Positions 6,551-14,009 of a stretch of DNA of 21,086 nt are shown one piece after another (within the stretch, counting starts at the first letter, position 1; each line of letters begins with the position of its first letter). The notes beneath the pieces are model-generated. The model saw only the letters and a program-made list of their open reading frames with translations. It was not told the DNA's origin and ran no database searches. The position numbers and the translations under genes were made by a program. The DNA lies in the NCBI GenBank assembly GCA_023437485.1, contig JAEZGB010000135.1, forward strand, positions 1 through 21,086, written 5' to 3'. Origin of the DNA: Bacteroidota bacterium. GTDB lineage: Bacteria > Bacteroidota > Bacteroidia > Flavobacteriales > Flavobacteriaceae.

Positions 6551-7315
6551 TTACTTTCTCTTGCGGTCTGACGGTTTGCGGTCCTTGTTGAAAGGCTTGC
6601 GGTCTCCGCGTGGAGAATCGCCGCGCTTCTCGCCACCACCGGCTCCGGACTGCTTTTTGTCCATGCCCACAAGTGGTGAAAGGTCCCTTTTTCCGTAAAC
6701 CTCGCCTTTCATGATCCACACCTTGATGCCCATACGACCATAAGTCGTGTGTGCTTCGGCCAAAGCGTAGTCAATATCGGCCCTGAAAGTTGACAAAGGA
6801 ATACGACCCTCTTTAAAGCTTTCCGAACGCGCCATCTCGGCACCGTTCAAACGGCCTGAAATCAATACCTTAACACCCTCGGCATTCATACGCATTGAGG
6901 CAGCAATAGCCATTTTGATCGCCCTGCGGTAAGAGATGCGGCTTTCGATCTGGCGGGCGATAGAGGTCGCTACCAGGTAAGCGTCGAGTTCCGGCCTTTT
7001 GATTTCAAAGATGTTGATCTGAACCTCTTTGTCGGTAACCTTCTTAAGTTCCTCCTTCAGCTTGTCTACCTCCTGGCCGCCTTTCCCGATGATGATCCCG
7101 GGACGGGCAGTGGTGATAGTAACGGTTACAAGCTTCAAAGTTCTCTCGATGATTACTTTTGATACACTAGCTTTTGATAAACGCGCATGGATGTACTTGC
7201 GGATTTTGTGATCCTCGGCGATTTTGTCACCGTAATCATTCCCACCGTACCAGTTTGAATCCCAGCCGCGGATAATTCCAAGGCGATTTCCAATCGGATT
7301 TGTTTTTTGTCCCAT
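6551..7315 (-). CDS. rpsC: 30S ribosomal protein S3 (uS3) with basic C-terminal tail
   Basis: A small-subunit head protein that lines the mRNA entry and helps unwind mRNA. MGQKTNPIGNRLGIIRGWDSNWY opens the protein. The type-2 KH domain has its GxxG loop at GKGG (77-80), and the C-terminal domain holds ISGRLNGAEMARSE and VWIMKGEVYGK. The 254 residues exceed E. coli's 233 because of a tail (about 219-254) rich in Lys, Arg, Gly and Asp, probably disordered and RNA-binding. It lies 5 bp after rplV and 20 bp before rplP. Confidence 0.98.
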   Translation of the reverse strand: MGQKTNPIGNRLGIIRGWDSNWYGGNDYGDKIAEDHKIRKYIHARLSKASVSKVIIERTLKLVTVTITTARPGIIIGKGGQEVDKLKEELKKVTDKEVQINIFEIKRPELDAYLVATSIARQIESRISYRRAIKMAIAASMRMNAEGVKVLISGRLNGAEMARSESFKEGRIPLSTFRADIDYALAEAHTTYGRMGIKVWIMKGEVYGKRDLSPLVGMDKKQSGAGGGEKRGDSPRGDRKPFNKDRKPSDRKRK

Positions 7316-7320
7316 GTTAT

Positions 7321-7734
7321 TTATGAATTGCTAAGTGTGTTATCTAATTGTCCCAACACGATTGTAACGTGGTTGGAACGCTTGCGGATCCTGTGTGCGC
7401 GCCCTTGCGGAGCCGGACGAAGCCTTTTGAGCATCATCCCGCCGTCAACGCGGATCTCTTTTACGAACAGTCCTGCATCGGCAACATTGCCTTCAGCATT
7501 CTTCTGCTCCCAGTTATTGATGGCCGACAAAAGCAGTTTCTCGAGTTTACGAGAAGCTTCTTTGTTGCTGAACCTCAAAAGGTTCAGGGCCCTTTCAACC
7601 TTCTGGCCCCTTACCAGGTCAGCAACAAGGCGCATTTTCCTAGGTGAAGTAGGGCAGTTATTCAACTTTGCGAAAGCAATCTGCTTGTTAGCTTCTTTGA
7701 TGCCTTCGGCTCTTTCTCTTTTACGAACTCCCAT
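7321..7734 (-). CDS. rplV: 50S ribosomal protein L22 (uL22)
   Basis: A protein whose long beta hairpin reaches into the peptide exit tunnel, next to L4; hairpin changes give macrolide resistance in other bacteria. Of 137 residues, the first 15 or so are an added basic start (MGVRKRERAEGIKEA) compared with the 110-residue E. coli protein. The family core follows: SPRKMRLVADLVRGQKVERAL, KLLLSAINNWEQ, and the hairpin VDGGMMLKRLRPAPQGRAHRIRKRSNHVTIVL. It lies 6 bp after rpsS and 5 bp before rpsC. Confidence 0.98.
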   Translation of the reverse strand: MGVRKRERAEGIKEANKQIAFAKLNNCPTSPRKMRLVADLVRGQKVERALNLLRFSNKEASRKLEKLLLSAINNWEQKNAEGNVADAGLFVKEIRVDGGMMLKRLRPAPQGRAHRIRKRSNHVTIVLGQLDNTLSNS

Positions 7735-7740
7735 AGCTGC

Positions 7741-8019
7741 TTATTTTTTACCTTTATTTTTTGCACCCGCGTGACCACGGAATGAACGGGTCGGCGAAAA
7801 TTCTCCAAGTTTGTGCCCTACCATATTCTCGGTTACGTAAACCGGAACGAACTGACGGCCATTGTGTACCGCGATTGTCTGTCCAACGAAGTCAGGAGTG
7901 ATCATTGAAGCGCGAGACCAGGTCTTCACGACAGCCTTGTTTCCTTTTTCGGTGTTTTCGAGAACTTTTTTCTCTAATTTATAGTGAACGAAAGGTCCTT
8001 TTTTTAATGAACGTGCCAT
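7741..8019 (-). CDS. rpsS: 30S ribosomal protein S19 (uS19)
   Basis: A small-subunit head protein that forms a complex with S13 and touches the A-site tRNA. The 92 residues equal the usual length. MARSLKKGPFVHYKLEKKV is followed by TWSRASMITPDFVGQTIAVHNGRQFVPVYVTENMVGHKLGEFSPTRSFRGHAG, the complete family pattern. It lies 10 bp after rplB and 6 bp before rplV. No SD is visible. Confidence 0.98.
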   Translation of the reverse strand: MARSLKKGPFVHYKLEKKVLENTEKGNKAVVKTWSRASMITPDFVGQTIAVHNGRQFVPVYVTENMVGHKLGEFSPTRSFRGHAGAKNKGKK

Positions 8020-8029
8020 GTGCTACTTG

Positions 8030-8854
8030 TTATTTCTTTCTACGTTCTACAATATACTTGTTGCTCGGGTTCACCTTTGAACGGGTCCTGTAACCCTTCG
8101 CCGGCAAGCCTTTTCTTGAACGCGGATGTCCACCTGATGAACGTCCTTCACCACCACCCATCGGGTGATCTACAGGGTTCATCGCAACAGGCCTTGTTCT
8201 TGGACGACGTCCGAGCCACCTTGAACGACCTGCCTTACCTGAAACGATAAGCTGGTGGTCAGAGTTGGAAACGGCGCCGATTGTAGCCGAACAGGTCAAA
8301 AGGATCAACCTTGTCTCTCCTGAAGGCATCTTGATGGTTGCGTACTTTCCGTCACGAGCCATAAGCTGGGCGAAAGTTCCTGCTGAACGGGCGATCACGG
8401 CACCTTGCCCCGGACGGAGCTCAATGCATGAAATCACGGTTCCCAGCGGAATCTTGCTCAGCGGCAGCGTGTTACCGATCTCAGGCTGCGCATCGGCACC
8501 TGAAACCAGCTTCTGCCCTACCTGAAGGCCGTTTTGGGCGATCACGTAAGTCTTCTCACCATCGGCGTAAGCCAAAAGGGCGATAAAGGCCGTACGGTTC
8601 GGATCGTACTCAATTGATTTTACCGTTGCAGGGATTCCGGCTTTGGTGCGCTTGAAATCGATGACACGGTAACGTTGTTTGTGACCACCGCCTGTATAAC
8701 GCATGGTCATCTTTCCTTGACTATTTCTACCTCCAGAGCGTTTTATCGGCGCCAATAATGAGCGTTCCGGCTTATCAGTCGTAATAGCGTCAAAACTATT
8801 CACGACTCTAAATCGCTGGCCCGGGGTAATAGGTTTTAATTTTCTAACTGACAT
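8030..8854 (-). CDS. rplB: 50S ribosomal protein L2 (uL2)
   Basis: One of the most conserved large-subunit proteins, needed for subunit joining and close to the peptidyl transferase centre. The 274 residues include the RNA-binding domain with GGGHKQRYRVIDFKR and the C-terminal signature VAMNPVDHPMGGGEGRSSGGHP. The important histidine is H230 (E. coli H229); the second His of the usual DHPHGGG is Met here (M232). The gene starts 20 bp after rplW behind a full SD, AAGGAGG, 7 nt before the ATG, which is the strongest ribosome-binding match in the cluster. Confidence 0.98.
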   Translation of the reverse strand: MSVRKLKPITPGQRFRVVNSFDAITTDKPERSLLAPIKRSGGRNSQGKMTMRYTGGGHKQRYRVIDFKRTKAGIPATVKSIEYDPNRTAFIALLAYADGEKTYVIAQNGLQVGQKLVSGADAQPEIGNTLPLSKIPLGTVISCIELRPGQGAVIARSAGTFAQLMARDGKYATIKMPSGETRLILLTCSATIGAVSNSDHQLIVSGKAGRSRWLGRRPRTRPVAMNPVDHPMGGGEGRSSGGHPRSRKGLPAKGYRTRSKVNPSNKYIVERRKK

Positions 8855-8861
8855 TTCGCTG

Positions 8862-8868
8862 CCTCCTT
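8862..8868 (-). promoter_or_regulatory. Strong Shine-Dalgarno sequence of rplB
   Basis: AAGGAGG on the minus strand, ending 7 nt before the rplB ATG at 8854. This is a perfect seven-base match to the standard anti-SD at optimal spacing. It is striking beside neighbours whose upstream regions are A/T-rich with no SD. Confidence 0.75.
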
Positions 8869-8874
8869 ATTAGA

Positions 8875-9159
8875 TTAATTGTAAAAATCGATCGTTTCTC
8901 CTTCCTGGACCTGGACAATCGCCTTCTTGTAAGAATTTGTCTTGCCGTTGATCAGGCCGCTTTTGGTATACTTCGTAGAGCGGTCGGGACGTACGTTCAT
9001 GGTATTGATGCTGACGATGTTCACTCCGTAAGCCGCCTCGACAGCCTGCTTGATCTGAACCTTGTTGGCCTTGCGGTCCACCACGAATCCGTAACGGTTT
9101 GAACGCTCACCTTCCTTGGTGACCTTCTCCGTAATGATAGGTTTGATAATGATATTCAT
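8875..9159 (-). CDS. rplW: 50S ribosomal protein L23 (uL23)
   Basis: A peptide-tunnel-exit protein and the main docking site of trigger factor. The 94 residues match the family. MNIIIKPIITEKVTKEGE carries the conserved 'P-IITEK' start, followed by YGFVVDRKANKVQIKQAVEAAYGVNIVSINTMNV, typical of L23. It lies 4 bp after rplD and 20 bp before rplB. No SD is visible. Confidence 0.97.
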   Translation of the reverse strand: MNIIIKPIITEKVTKEGERSNRYGFVVDRKANKVQIKQAVEAAYGVNIVSINTMNVRPDRSTKYTKSGLINGKTNSYKKAIVQVQEGETIDFYN

Positions 9160-9163
9160 CGTC

Positions 9164-9793
9164 TTATTTGCTTAAATTTTCTTCAATGGCTTCCAAAGCA
9201 CCTTCCATCAACACGAGATTATTTGCGTTAAGGATTGCGTAAGTACTTAATTCTGAGGCATTTACAACGCTGGAAGCTTTCAAATTACGTGACGACAAAT
9301 ATACATTTTTATTTGACTCACCCAACACGAACAGTGATTTTTTAGATTCCAATCCCAATCCCTTCAGCACGTTAATGAAATTTTTGGTGCTCGGAGCTTC
9401 AAAATCGAAGTTCTCCAGGACGATCAAGTTTGACTCTTTTGCCTTGATCGAGAAAGCCGATTTACGGGCCAAACGCTTCAGGTTTTTGTTCAACTTGAAC
9501 GAGTAGCTGCGCGGACGCGGCCCGAAGATCGTTCCACCACCTTTAAAAACAGGCGACTTCTTTGATCCCGCACGGGCTGTACCCGTACCTTTTTGCTTCT
9601 TGATCTTACGGGTTGAACCCGCTACCTCGTTGCGCTCCTTGGCTTTGTGCGTTCCCTGGCGCTGGTTGGCCAGGTATTGCTTGACATCCAGGTAAACCGC
9701 GTGGTTGTTTGGCTCGATGCCGAAAACCGAGTCAGGAAGGTTTACCGTCCTGCCGGTTTCTTTTCCGCTGATATTTAAAACTTTTACTTCCAT
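9164..9793 (-). CDS. rplD: 50S ribosomal protein L4 (uL4)
   Basis: A protein whose extended loop lines the peptide exit tunnel. In E. coli it also represses the S10 operon through a leader RNA. The 209 residues include the tunnel loop with KIKKQKGTGTARAGSKKSPVFKGGGTIFGPRPRSYSFKLNKN (about 63-104). The C-terminal domain follows with LVLMEGALEAIEENL. The ATG shares its A with the rplC stop (TAATG). The classical S10 leader is not available as a target here, because rpsJ follows fusA by 11 bp. Confidence 0.98.
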   Translation of the reverse strand: MEVKVLNISGKETGRTVNLPDSVFGIEPNNHAVYLDVKQYLANQRQGTHKAKERNEVAGSTRKIKKQKGTGTARAGSKKSPVFKGGGTIFGPRPRSYSFKLNKNLKRLARKSAFSIKAKESNLIVLENFDFEAPSTKNFINVLKGLGLESKKSLFVLGESNKNVYLSSRNLKASSVVNASELSTYAILNANNLVLMEGALEAIEENLSK

Positions 9794-10407
9794 TATTTCT
9801 CAATAATTACGTAAGAGTTTTTATGTCCGGGAACTGCACCTTTTACAAGAATGAGGTTCTTTTCAGGAACTACTTTTAAAACTCTTAAATTTTGAATCTT
9901 TACATTGTCGCCGCCCATACGTCCTGCCATGCGCATTCCTTTGAATACACGTGAAGGATAAGATGAGGCTCCCACCGAACCAGGTGCGCGCAAACGGTTG
10001 TGCTGACCGTGGGTCGCCTGACCAACACCGCCAAATCCGTGACGCTTTACAACGCCCTGGAAACCTTTTCCTTTTGAAACACCCTGTACATCCACAAACT
10101 CGCCTTCAACAAAGACATCAACTGTCAATACATCACCAAGTTTGTGCTCATTTTCGAACTGGAATTCAACGACTTTCTTTTTGGCTGAAGTACCCGCCTT
10201 TTTGAAGTGGCCTTCGGCCGCTTTGGTGGTGTGCTTTTCGCCTTTGTCATCGAAACCAAGTTGCAACGCGTCATACCCGTCAACCTCATTGGTTCTGACT
10301 TGGGTAACCACGCACGGGCCAGCTTCGATCACGGTACAAGGGATGTTTTTCCCGTTCTCGTCGAAAATGCTGGTCATGCCGATTTTTCTACCAATTAACC
10401 CAGACAT
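9793..10407 (-). CDS. rplC: 50S ribosomal protein L3 (uL3)
   Basis: An early assembly protein that reaches toward the peptidyl transferase centre. The 204 residues begin MSGLIGRKIGMTSIFDENGK. The inner loop is at about 123-163 (HGFGGVGQATHGQHNRLRAPGSVGASSYPSRVFKGMRMAG). The glutamine that PrmB methylates in E. coli lies in GQNQTPG; here the matching stretch is GASSYPS, so this site is absent, as in many other bacteria. A 150-bp gap with 7-base repeats separates it from rpsJ. The stop overlaps the rplD start. Confidence 0.98.
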   Translation of the reverse strand: MSGLIGRKIGMTSIFDENGKNIPCTVIEAGPCVVTQVRTNEVDGYDALQLGFDDKGEKHTTKAAEGHFKKAGTSAKKKVVEFQFENEHKLGDVLTVDVFVEGEFVDVQGVSKGKGFQGVVKRHGFGGVGQATHGQHNRLRAPGSVGASSYPSRVFKGMRMAGRMGGDNVKIQNLRVLKVVPEKNLILVKGAVPGHKNSYVIIEK

Positions 10408-10413
10408 AAAAAA

Positions 10414-10465
10414 TAATTAATAATTAATAATGAATAATTAATAATTGTCCACATAAGGGACAATT
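10414..10465. repeat. TAATTAA-type 7-base array ending in a hairpin
   Basis: On the plus strand: TAATTAA, TAATTAA, TAATGAA, TAATTAA, TAATTGT in exact register (10414-10448). AATTGTCC (10443-10450) then pairs perfectly with GGACAATT (10458-10465) around a 7-nt loop. With a one-base bulge the stem continues into TTAAT/ATTAA. Confidence 0.65.
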
Positions 10466-10526
10466 GATTAAATACGTTTTTTTTTGATTTGGCCGGACAC
10501 AAGCAATGAGTACCGGATTTCAAAAA

Positions 10527-10554
10527 CCCAATACTCAAAACTCATAGCCCATAA
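10527..10554. repeat. CTCATAA-type 7-base array
   Basis: Four words in register on the plus strand: CCCAATA, CTCAAAA, CTCATAG, CCCATAA. The same word family reappears at 15894-15914 (CTCACCA, ATAACCC, ATAACAT). The array ends 3 bp from the rpsJ stop. Confidence 0.5.
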
Positions 10555-10557
10555 CTA

Positions 10558-10863
10558 TCAGACCTTGATCTCTACCTCAACACCTGAAGGAAGCTCAAGT
10601 TTCATCAGCGCGTCGATGGTCTTTGAAGACGAAGAGTAGATATCGATAAGCCTTTTGTAAGACATCACCTCGAACTGCTCGCGCGACTTCTTATTGACGT
10701 GCGGGGAACGAAGAACGGTGAAGATTTTCTTGTGTGTTGGCAACGGAATCGGGCCGGTGACCACAGCTCCGGTGCTTTTTACTGTTTTTACGATCTTCTC
10801 GGACGATTTGTCAACGAGCATGTGATCATAAGACTTCAATTTTATTCTGATTTTTTGACTCAT
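10558..10863 (-). CDS. rpsJ: 30S ribosomal protein S10 (uS10, NusE)
   Basis: A small-subunit head protein that doubles as transcription antitermination factor NusE by binding NusB and NusG. The 101 residues match the family (about 100-105). MSQKIRIKLKSYDHMLVDKSSEKIV is followed by the rRNA-threading loop TGPIPLPTHKKIFTVLRSPHVNKKSREQFEVMSYKRLIDIY and a C-terminus of LPSGVEVEIKV. It lies 11 bp after fusA, in the Bacteroidota order without tufA or a separate S10 promoter. Confidence 0.98.
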   Translation of the reverse strand: MSQKIRIKLKSYDHMLVDKSSEKIVKTVKSTGAVVTGPIPLPTHKKIFTVLRSPHVNKKSREQFEVMSYKRLIDIYSSSSKTIDALMKLELPSGVEVEIKV

Positions 10864-10874
10864 TTTCTTAAGAA

Positions 10875-12998
10875 TTAAACGGTTCCTTTCGCTTTCTTGA
10901 TCACTTGCTCGGAAATGTTGGAAGGCGTCTCGGCGTAGTGCGAGAACTCCATGGTTGACGTTGCACGGCCTGAAGACAATGTCCTGAGCGTGGTCACGTA
11001 ACCAAACATTTCGCTGAGCGGAACGGAAGCCTTGATGACTTTCGCACCTGCACGGTCACCCATGTCGTTGACCTGTCCGCGACGGCGGTTCAAGTCACCC
11101 ACAATGTCTCCCATGTTCTCCTCAGGGGTGATAACCTCGAGCTTCATGATCGGCTCCAGGATGATCGCACCAGCAGCGCGTCCTGATTCCTTGTAGCCAA
11201 GCTTGGCCGCAAGTTCAAAAGAAAGAGCGTCCGAATCCACGGGGTGGAAAGATCCGTCAAGAAGCGTTACTTTAAGACTGTCCACTTCATAGCCCGCAAG
11301 AGGACCTTGTTTCATGGCTGCCTTAAATCCTTTTTCAACCGACGGGATATATTCTTTAGGAACGTTACCTCCTTTAACCTCGTTGACAAACTGAAGCCCA
11401 ACGACTCCTTCGTCAGCAGGTTCAATGCGGAAGACGATATCGGCAAATTTACCGCGTCCACCCGTTTGTTTCTTGTAAACCTCGCGGTGCTGTGCGGCAC
11501 GTGTAAAGGCCTCCTTGTACTCAACCTGTGGCTCGCCCTGGTTAACCTCTACCTTGAACTCGCGACGCATACGGTCAACAAGGATGTCAAGGTGAAGCTC
11601 GCCCATTCCGGAGATGATGGTCTGGCCTGAAGCCTCGTCGGTTTTCACCACGAATGTCGGATCTTCTTCGGCGAGTTTGGCAAGCGCCATTCCCATCTTG
11701 TCAACATCGGCCTTGGTTTTAGGCTCAATCGCGATACCGATTACCGGTGCAGGGAAGTCCATCGATTCAAGAACGATTGGGTGCTTCTCGTCACACATGG
11801 TATCACCGGTCTTGATGTCCTTGAAACCTACTGCGGCTCCAATGTCACCTGCCTCGATGAACTCGATAGGGTTTTGCTTGTTGGCGTGCATCTGGTAGAT
11901 GCGGGAAATACGCTCCTTGTTCCCAGAACGGGTGTTCAGGATGTAGGACCCGGCATCAAGACGGCCTGAATAGGCGCGGAAGAATGCCAAACGGCCAACA
12001 TAAGGATCAGTCGCGATCTTGAACGCCAGCGCCGCGAACGGCTCCTTTACGTCAGGACGGCGTGAAGCCGGCTGGTCAGTATCAGGGTTTACCCCTTCAA
12101 TCGCCTCTTTGTCAAGCGGTGACGGAAGGTATTTACAAACGGCATCCAGCATAAACTGAACTCCTTTGTTTTTGAATGATGAACCGCAAAGCATCGGGAT
12201 GATTGACATGTCAATGGCCGCCTTGCGAAGCGCGTTGTTGATCTCGTCTTCAGTGATCGAATTTTCGTCCTCGAAGAATTTCTCCATCAGTGTCTCATCA
12301 TACTCGGCAACAGCCTCGATAAGTTGCGCGCGGTACTGATGAACTTCCTCTTTCATGTCCTCAGGAATCTCCACAACGTCAAAGGTCGCGCCCTGGCTCT
12401 TGTCATGCCAAACGATTGCCTGGTTTTTCACAAGGTCAACAATTCCTTTAAAATCCTCTTCCTCGCCAATCGGAAGTACGATAGGCACTGCATTGGATTT
12501 CAGCATGTCCTTCACCTGCTGGCAAACAGCAAGGAAGTTGGCACCCTGGCGGTCCATTTTGTTTACAAAGCCCATACGCGGAACCTTGTAGTTGTCGGCC
12601 AAACGCCAGTTAGTCTCTGATTGAGGCTCAACACCGTCAACCGCCGAGAAAAGGAATACCAGTCCGTCAAGTACGCGCAGGGAACGGTTTACCTCTACGG
12701 TAAAGTCAACGTGCCCGGGAGTATCGATGATGTTGAAGTGGTATGATTTTGCATCGGGAGTGGGTTTGCCCTGAACAGTAGGGTAAGTCCACTCACAGGT
12801 GGTCGCAGCCGAAGTGATCGTGATTCCACGCTCCTGCTCCTGCGCCATCCAGTCCATGGTAGCGGCACCATCGTGCACCTCACCAAGTTTGTGGGACTTA
12901 CCGGTATAAAACAGGATACGCTCGGTTGTCGTGGTCTTACCCGCGTCAATGTGAGCCGCGATCCCAATATTTCTTGTGTATTTTAAGTCTCTTGCCAT
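10875..12998 (-). CDS. fusA: Elongation factor G
   Basis: The GTPase that drives tRNA and mRNA translocation and, with RRF, ribosome recycling. The 707 residues contain all G-domain motifs: AHIDAGKTTTTE (P loop, 15-26), ERGITITSAATT (switch I, 56-67), DTPGHVDFT (92-100) and NKMDR (146-150). Domains II to V follow, including the domain IV segment with GGRGKFADIVFRI and the C-terminal FGYVTTLRTLSSGRATSTMEF. It is 6 bp from rpsG and 11 bp from rpsJ. No SD is visible. No tufA follows it, as is usual in this phylum. Confidence 0.99.
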   Translation of the reverse strand: MARDLKYTRNIGIAAHIDAGKTTTTERILFYTGKSHKLGEVHDGAATMDWMAQEQERGITITSAATTCEWTYPTVQGKPTPDAKSYHFNIIDTPGHVDFTVEVNRSLRVLDGLVFLFSAVDGVEPQSETNWRLADNYKVPRMGFVNKMDRQGANFLAVCQQVKDMLKSNAVPIVLPIGEEEDFKGIVDLVKNQAIVWHDKSQGATFDVVEIPEDMKEEVHQYRAQLIEAVAEYDETLMEKFFEDENSITEDEINNALRKAAIDMSIIPMLCGSSFKNKGVQFMLDAVCKYLPSPLDKEAIEGVNPDTDQPASRRPDVKEPFAALAFKIATDPYVGRLAFFRAYSGRLDAGSYILNTRSGNKERISRIYQMHANKQNPIEFIEAGDIGAAVGFKDIKTGDTMCDEKHPIVLESMDFPAPVIGIAIEPKTKADVDKMGMALAKLAEEDPTFVVKTDEASGQTIISGMGELHLDILVDRMRREFKVEVNQGEPQVEYKEAFTRAAQHREVYKKQTGGRGKFADIVFRIEPADEGVVGLQFVNEVKGGNVPKEYIPSVEKGFKAAMKQGPLAGYEVDSLKVTLLDGSFHPVDSDALSFELAAKLGYKESGRAAGAIILEPIMKLEVITPEENMGDIVGDLNRRRGQVNDMGDRAGAKVIKASVPLSEMFGYVTTLRTLSSGRATSTMEFSHYAETPSNISEQVIKKAKGTV

Positions 12999-13004
12999 GG
13001 ATGA

Positions 13005-13481
13005 TTAGAATCTGAAGTGAGAGAATGCCTTGTTTGCCTCAGCCATCTTATGCGTATCCATACGCTTCTTGACGGCAGCGCCTTCTTCCTTGGCCGCAGC
13101 CAGGACCTCAGCGGCAAGCTTCTGTGCCATTGACTTTTCGTTTCTTCTCCTTGCGTAAAGGATCATCCATTTCATGGCCATGGAGATTTTCCTGTCTGGC
13201 CTGATCTGCATTGGGATCTGGAAGGTAGCACCACCTACGCGGCGTGAACGAACCTCTACGTGAGGCATCACATTGGTAAGGGCATCTTTCCAGATTTCGA
13301 GCGCCGGTTTCTCGGCGTCCTGCTTTTTGTTCTCCACGATATCAATCGCATCGTAGAATACTTTAAAGGCAGTTGATTTTTTGCCGTCCCACATCAAGTT
13401 GTTTACGAACCGTGTAACCAACTGGTCATTGAAGCGTGGATCTGGTAAAAGTGGTCTTTTCTTAGCCGCTCTTTTTCTCAT
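13005..13481 (-). CDS. rpsG: 30S ribosomal protein S7 (uS7)
   Basis: The assembly-starting protein of the small-subunit head, at the E site. In E. coli it also represses translation of its own operon. The 158 residues begin MRKRAAKKRPLLPDPRFNDQLVTRFVNNLMWDGKKSTA. The core LEVRSRRVGGATFQIP-type segment is present as VEVRSRRVGGATFQIPMQIRP (about 76-96). The stretch before the ATG is purine-rich (AAAAAAGAAAG) but not a true SD. It lies 92 bp after rpsL across a TGTCGAA array. Confidence 0.98.
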   Translation of the reverse strand: MRKRAAKKRPLLPDPRFNDQLVTRFVNNLMWDGKKSTAFKVFYDAIDIVENKKQDAEKPALEIWKDALTNVMPHVEVRSRRVGGATFQIPMQIRPDRKISMAMKWMILYARRRNEKSMAQKLAAEVLAAAKEEGAAVKKRMDTHKMAEANKAFSHFRF

Positions 13482-13573
13482 GTCTTTCTTTTTTGTCGAA
13501 TGTCGAATGTCGAATGTCGAATGAGCCTTAAGTGGCCCCGTTCGTCATTGGACGTTTGACAGTGACGGGTTAA
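13482..13573. repeat. rpsL-rpsG gap with TGTCGAA 7-base array in an imperfect inverted repeat
   Basis: Four perfect copies of TGTCGAA occupy 13494-13521 on the plus strand, and drifting words in the same 7-base register continue to 13563 (for example CGTCATT, GGACGTT, TGACAGT). The two sides are imperfectly complementary: GTCGAATGTCGAATGA against TCATTGGACGTTTGAC (13545-13560), matching at 13 of 16 positions. This would fold into a hairpin with a loop of about 20 nt in the transcript. No promoter box was found here. Confidence 0.7.
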
Positions 13574-13957
13574 TTACTTTTTAGCTTCTTTTGGGCGTTT
13601 TGCACCGTATTTAGATCTCCTCTGTGTCCTTCCGGCAACACCTGATGTATCAAGCGCACCGCGAACAATGTGGTACCTAACTCCTGGCAAGTCTTTTACC
13701 CTTCCGCCCCTAACTAATACTATCGAGTGCTCCTGGAGGTTGTGTCCTTCACCCGGGATATAGGCGTTCACTTCGTTGCCGTTTGTGAGGCGAACCCTGG
13801 CGACTTTACGCATCGCAGAGTTTGGCTTCTTAGGCGTCGTAGTGTAAACACGCGTACATACCCCTCGTCTTTGAGGACAAGAATCCAAAGCAACCGATTT
13901 ACTCTTCTTAGTTATCTGAGCCCTTCCGGTTCTTACTAATTGTTGAATTGTTGGCAT
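13574..13957 (-). CDS. rpsL: 30S ribosomal protein S12 (uS12)
   Basis: A decoding-centre protein that controls accuracy. The 127 residues carry TTPKKPNSAMRKVARVRLTNG and RVKDLPGVRYHIVRG. Both lysines tied to streptomycin sensitivity, K43 and K88 (42 and 87 in E. coli mature numbering), are intact, so no resistance change is seen. This is the first gene of the long cluster: a promoter with matching -33 and -7 boxes lies at 14010-14040. The leader would be about 45 nt and may begin with a small hairpin. No SD; the ATG follows an A/T-rich stretch. Confidence 0.98.
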   Translation of the reverse strand: MPTIQQLVRTGRAQITKKSKSVALDSCPQRRGVCTRVYTTTPKKPNSAMRKVARVRLTNGNEVNAYIPGEGHNLQEHSIVLVRGGRVKDLPGVRYHIVRGALDTSGVAGRTQRRSKYGAKRPKEAKK

Positions 13958-13990
13958 AATTAATACTAAAATGTTTCTACGTTATTATAT

Positions 13991-14005
13991 CCCGCTTTTT
14001 ACGGG
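13991..14005 (-). promoter_or_regulatory. Small hairpin at the predicted 5' end of the rpsL transcript
   Basis: On the minus strand CCCGT pairs with GCGGG (four GC pairs and one G-U) around a loop of five A. It starts within a few bases of the start site implied by the promoter at 14010-14040, so the mRNA would begin almost directly with this stem. Confidence 0.4.
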
Positions 14006-14009
14006 GTTG

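Larger units (their letters stand above)
10408..10557 (-). other. rpsJ-rplC gap (150 bp) holding two 7-base word arrays
   Basis: Non-coding DNA inside the operon. It contains a TAATTAA-type array with a perfect 8-bp hairpin (10414-10465) next to rplC and a CTCATAA-type array (10527-10554) directly after the rpsJ stop. No TAnnTTTG box was found on the minus strand, so there is no sign of an internal promoter. Confidence 0.7.

Noticed and set aside
10443..10485. Hairpin followed by nine T on the plus strand as a terminator
   Set aside because: There is no plus-strand gene upstream, and 11 bases separate the stem from the T tract. On the operon's own strand no T tract follows.
13494..13521. TGTCGAA repeats as a possible CRISPR fragment
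   Set aside because: The units are 7 bases with no spacers between them and there are no cas genes in the window.
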